Assembly: GCA_932294295.1 (NCBI GenBank) | Contig: OW028581.1 | Location: forward strand, 8,912,526 to 8,976,525 | Reading direction: 5' to 3' | DNA length: 64,000 nt | DNA from: Alitta virens | Lineage: Eukaryota > Annelida > Polychaeta > Phyllodocida > Nereididae | Text below: more model-generated notes on this DNA | Told to the model about the DNA's origin: nothing | Databases searched by the model: none | What the model saw: the letters and a program-made list of their open reading frames with translations, nothing else | The DNA's letters: not shown here | Numbering within the stretch: the stretch's first letter is position 1

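Overview
The window is eukaryotic and animal-like. It is AT-rich, has spliced genes with GT-AG introns of several kilobases, tRNA-derived SINE copies, a PIF/Harbinger DNA transposon, Tc1-like and MITE-like elements, and microsatellites. An invertebrate genome, perhaps a marine deuterostome such as an echinoderm, would fit, but that is a guess; no sequence here fixes the species.

Left third (1-20.7 kb): the first three coding exons of an ANKS1A/ANKS1B-type ankyrin-repeat adaptor gene lie on the minus strand (exon 1 14815-14703, exon 2 13077-12997, exon 3 9688-9532). The reading phases join exactly and a CCAAT-containing, CpG-rich promoter region lies behind exon 1. The rest of the gene lies beyond the left edge or was not found. 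Around it are SINE copies, a 1.1-kb TAG microsatellite, fold-back elements and sequence in which I see nothing.

Middle (20.7-25.2 kb): a 4.4-kb PIF/Harbinger element with long terminal inverted repeats and a TTA target duplication. It carries a broken MADF/Myb-like accessory gene and a broken, partly inverted DDE transposase.

Right half (29.6-64 kb): this is the remarkable part. One plus-strand reading frame starts at 33829 and stays open to the window edge, more than 10,000 codons, with no stop and no need for an intron. It begins with a signal peptide. It then passes through six Lys/Thr/Ser-rich two-cysteine repeats, about 32 Arg/Tyr/Trp-rich two-cysteine repeats, a 115-residue cysteine-poor repeat, and finally about 170 copies of a 43/44-residue unit that is about 60 percent arginine with Val/Ile and Pro. 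Differences between units are mostly third-position silent changes in this frame, and every length change I checked is a multiple of three, so the array looks like a selected protein-coding sequence and not a non-coding satellite. A TATA box, initiator, 28-nt leader exon and consensus splice donor at 29583-29648 are a credible promoter and first exon, with a 4.2-kb intron before the coding exon. I recognise no family for this protein; a giant secreted polycation is the inference.
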